Shown: positions 63,003 to 64,000 of the stretch, one piece after another | Layout of the letters: every line of letters starts with the position of its first letter | Numbering within the stretch: position 1 is the stretch's first letter | Source: Pedobacter sp. MC2016-14 | Lineage (GTDB): Bacteria > Bacteroidota > Bacteroidia > Sphingobacteriales > Sphingobacteriaceae | Direction: 5' to 3' | Assembly: GCF_020991475.1 (NCBI RefSeq) | Contig: NZ_JAJMPA010000001.1 | Location: 1,488,001-1,552,000 of the forward strand | DNA: 64,000 nt | Program-made: the position numbers and the translations under genes | Notes under the pieces: generated by a model | Databases searched by the model: none | Seen by the model: the letters and a program-made list of their open reading frames with translations, nothing else | What the model was told of the DNA's origin: nothing

Positions 63003-63064
63003 ATGTATGAATAATATTTATTCGATGCAAATAGAAGCTGAAATAATTCTGCGTTAGCTTCCAA

Positions 63065-64000
63065 TTAATTAGCGTCATCTTTTAAATCAAATGCCGTCTC
63101 TACCAGTTTTCCTCCGCCACGCAACTGGTTGCGCAGCAGCTCTTCCTGTTCCCTTCTGCTTTTTATGATGTGTAAAGCAGCAAAAAGGGCTTCTATAAAG
63201 GAGGTAGGACTAGCCAGGTTTTTTCCGGCAATGTCGTAGCCTGTTCCATGATCAGGAGAGGTACGTACAAATTTCAAACCCGCGGTGTAGTTAACACCGG
63301 TATTAAAAGCCATCGTCTTAAATGGAATCAATCCCTGGTCGTGGTACATCGCTAATACAGCGTCAAATTGTTTGTAACTTCCTTTGCCAAAAAAACCATC
63401 CGCAGAGTAAGGGCCAAAGCAGATCACGCCTTTGTCAAAAGCTTGCTGTATTGCGGGCATAATAATCTCTTCTTCTTCCTTTCCTAAAAGACCATTGTCA
63501 CCAGCATGAGGGTTTAATCCCAATACCGCAATTTTAGGTTTTTCAATCCAAAAATCTTTTTTTAGGCTCTGGTTAATGAGCATCAATTTGTTAACAATTT
63601 TTTCTTTAGTGATGCTTGCTGCAATGTCTTTTACTGGTATATGCGCGGTAACTACACCTATGCGGAGGTTTTCGCTAATTAAAAACATCAATACATCATT
63701 ACTGCCACTTTTTTCTTGCAGGTATTCCGTGTGTCCTGGAAATTTGAAGGTGTCAGATTGTATATTGTGCTTGTTAATTGGTGCGGTAACTAGTGCATCA
63801 ATTTCTCCGCTTACTAAATCGGCTGTTGCTTTTTCCAGCGAAAGCAGTGCGTATTTGCCACCTGTTTCATTTATCGCGCCCAAATCAATTTTTACATCTT
63901 CTTCCCAGCAATTGATCATGTTGGCTTTCTTAGGATTGGCCAGGCTTGCGGAATTGATTACATTAAATGTAAAATCACCCATGCCCAATGCTTTTCTGTG
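63065..64000 (-). CDS. pdxA: 4-hydroxythreonine-4-phosphate dehydrogenase, N-terminal part missing (cut by window end)
   Basis: The gene runs off the right edge: the frame is open to base 64000 (the visible first residues read HRKALGMGDFTF), and about 40 N-terminal residues are missing compared with the usual length near 350. The remaining 312 residues show the PdxA pattern with the three metal-binding histidines in FPGHTEYLQ, AMYHDQGLIPFK and SPDHGTGYDIAG. It oxidises 4-phosphohydroxy-L-threonine in pyridoxal 5'-phosphate synthesis. It is the first visible gene of the minus-strand run DUF177-rpmF-plsX-fabH-accB-accC, though its role is unrelated. Confidence 0.95.
   Translation of the reverse strand, partial: HRKALGMGDFTFNVINSASLANPKKANMINCWEEDVKIDLGAINETGGKYALLSLEKATADLVSGEIDALVTAPINKHNIQSDTFKFPGHTEYLQEKSGSNDVLMFLISENLRIGVVTAHIPVKDIAASITKEKIVNKLMLINQSLKKDFWIEKPKIAVLGLNPHAGDNGLLGKEEEEIIMPAIQQAFDKGVICFGPYSADGFFGKGSYKQFDAVLAMYHDQGLIPFKTMAFNTGVNYTAGLKFVRTSPDHGTGYDIAGKNLASPTSFIEALFAALHIIKSRREQEELLRNQLRGGGKLVETAFDLKDDAN

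Noticed and set aside
1..64000. tRNA or rRNA genes
   Set aside because: No cloverleaf-like segments with the conserved GGTTCRA loop or rRNA-like conserved stretches were recognised; a covariance-model search would settle this.

Overview
The window is chromosomal DNA of a Bacteroidota member, most likely Sphingobacteriaceae and Pedobacter-like. The grounds are SprA of the type IX secretion system, an STN-type TonB-dependent receptor followed by a DUF4249-like lipoprotein, LytS/LytTR signalling, a CusA-type RND pump fused to a TolC-like domain, DUF6266, DUF4292 and DUF6660 family proteins, TAnnTTTG-type promoter elements and few Shine-Dalgarno sequences. No rRNA, tRNA, CRISPR array or intact insertion sequence was found. 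The species call is inference.

Layout. 1-1501: two TlpA-like thiol-disulfide proteins, the first cut by the window edge, closed by a convergent terminator. 1549-4096 (minus): an AraC regulator and two tandem flavodoxin-fold oxidoreductases, one with a Tat-like signal; a TTCAAACA motif lies upstream of both transcription units. 4409-5923: a LuxR-type regulator and a small protein. 5932-8864: an accessory patch with three 21-bp-phased repeats, a DUF6266 protein with a TTG start, a large nested hairpin, and a tightly coupled group (holin-like membrane protein, CHAP-type peptidoglycan hydrolase, lipoprotein with a C-terminal membrane anchor, acidic protein) that looks like a phage lysis cassette without a phage.

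9035-13891: an LtaS/MdoB-type sulfatase-fold transferase, a PAP2 phosphatase and an OmpR/histidine-kinase pair. The first two genes share an almost identical 18-nt box at the same distance from a TTTG promoter core. 13979-20293 (minus): histidine kinase, L,D-transpeptidase, P-type ATPase, universal stress protein and a flavin-binding protein, probably a stress module, with CRP/FNR-like dyads upstream. 20608-26377: a small membrane protein, then the TonB receptor, DUF4249-like lipoprotein, LytS kinase and LytTR regulator. 26374-33470 (minus): DNA polymerase IV, then a metal-efflux unit (DUF6660 protein, CusA-TolC fusion, membrane-fusion lipoprotein).

33574-53065 is mostly housekeeping and envelope biology on the plus strand: DUF4292 lipoprotein, EnvC-like activator, two TatA/B proteins, GatA, a MltD-like transglycosylase, malic enzyme, RuvA, SprA, GcvH, VanZ, a 44-residue lipoprotein, FeoA, FeoB and a SprT-like protease. 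53011-64000 (minus) runs from the cut pdxA through DUF177, rpmF, plsX, fabH, accB and accC (fatty-acid initiation), a clear terminator, then tatC, rpiB, an M28 peptidase, a LutB-like Fe-S protein and a lipoprotein of unknown function. TatC here and TatA/B at 35.7-36.4 kb would together export the Tat-signal flavoprotein at 2.2-3.0 kb.
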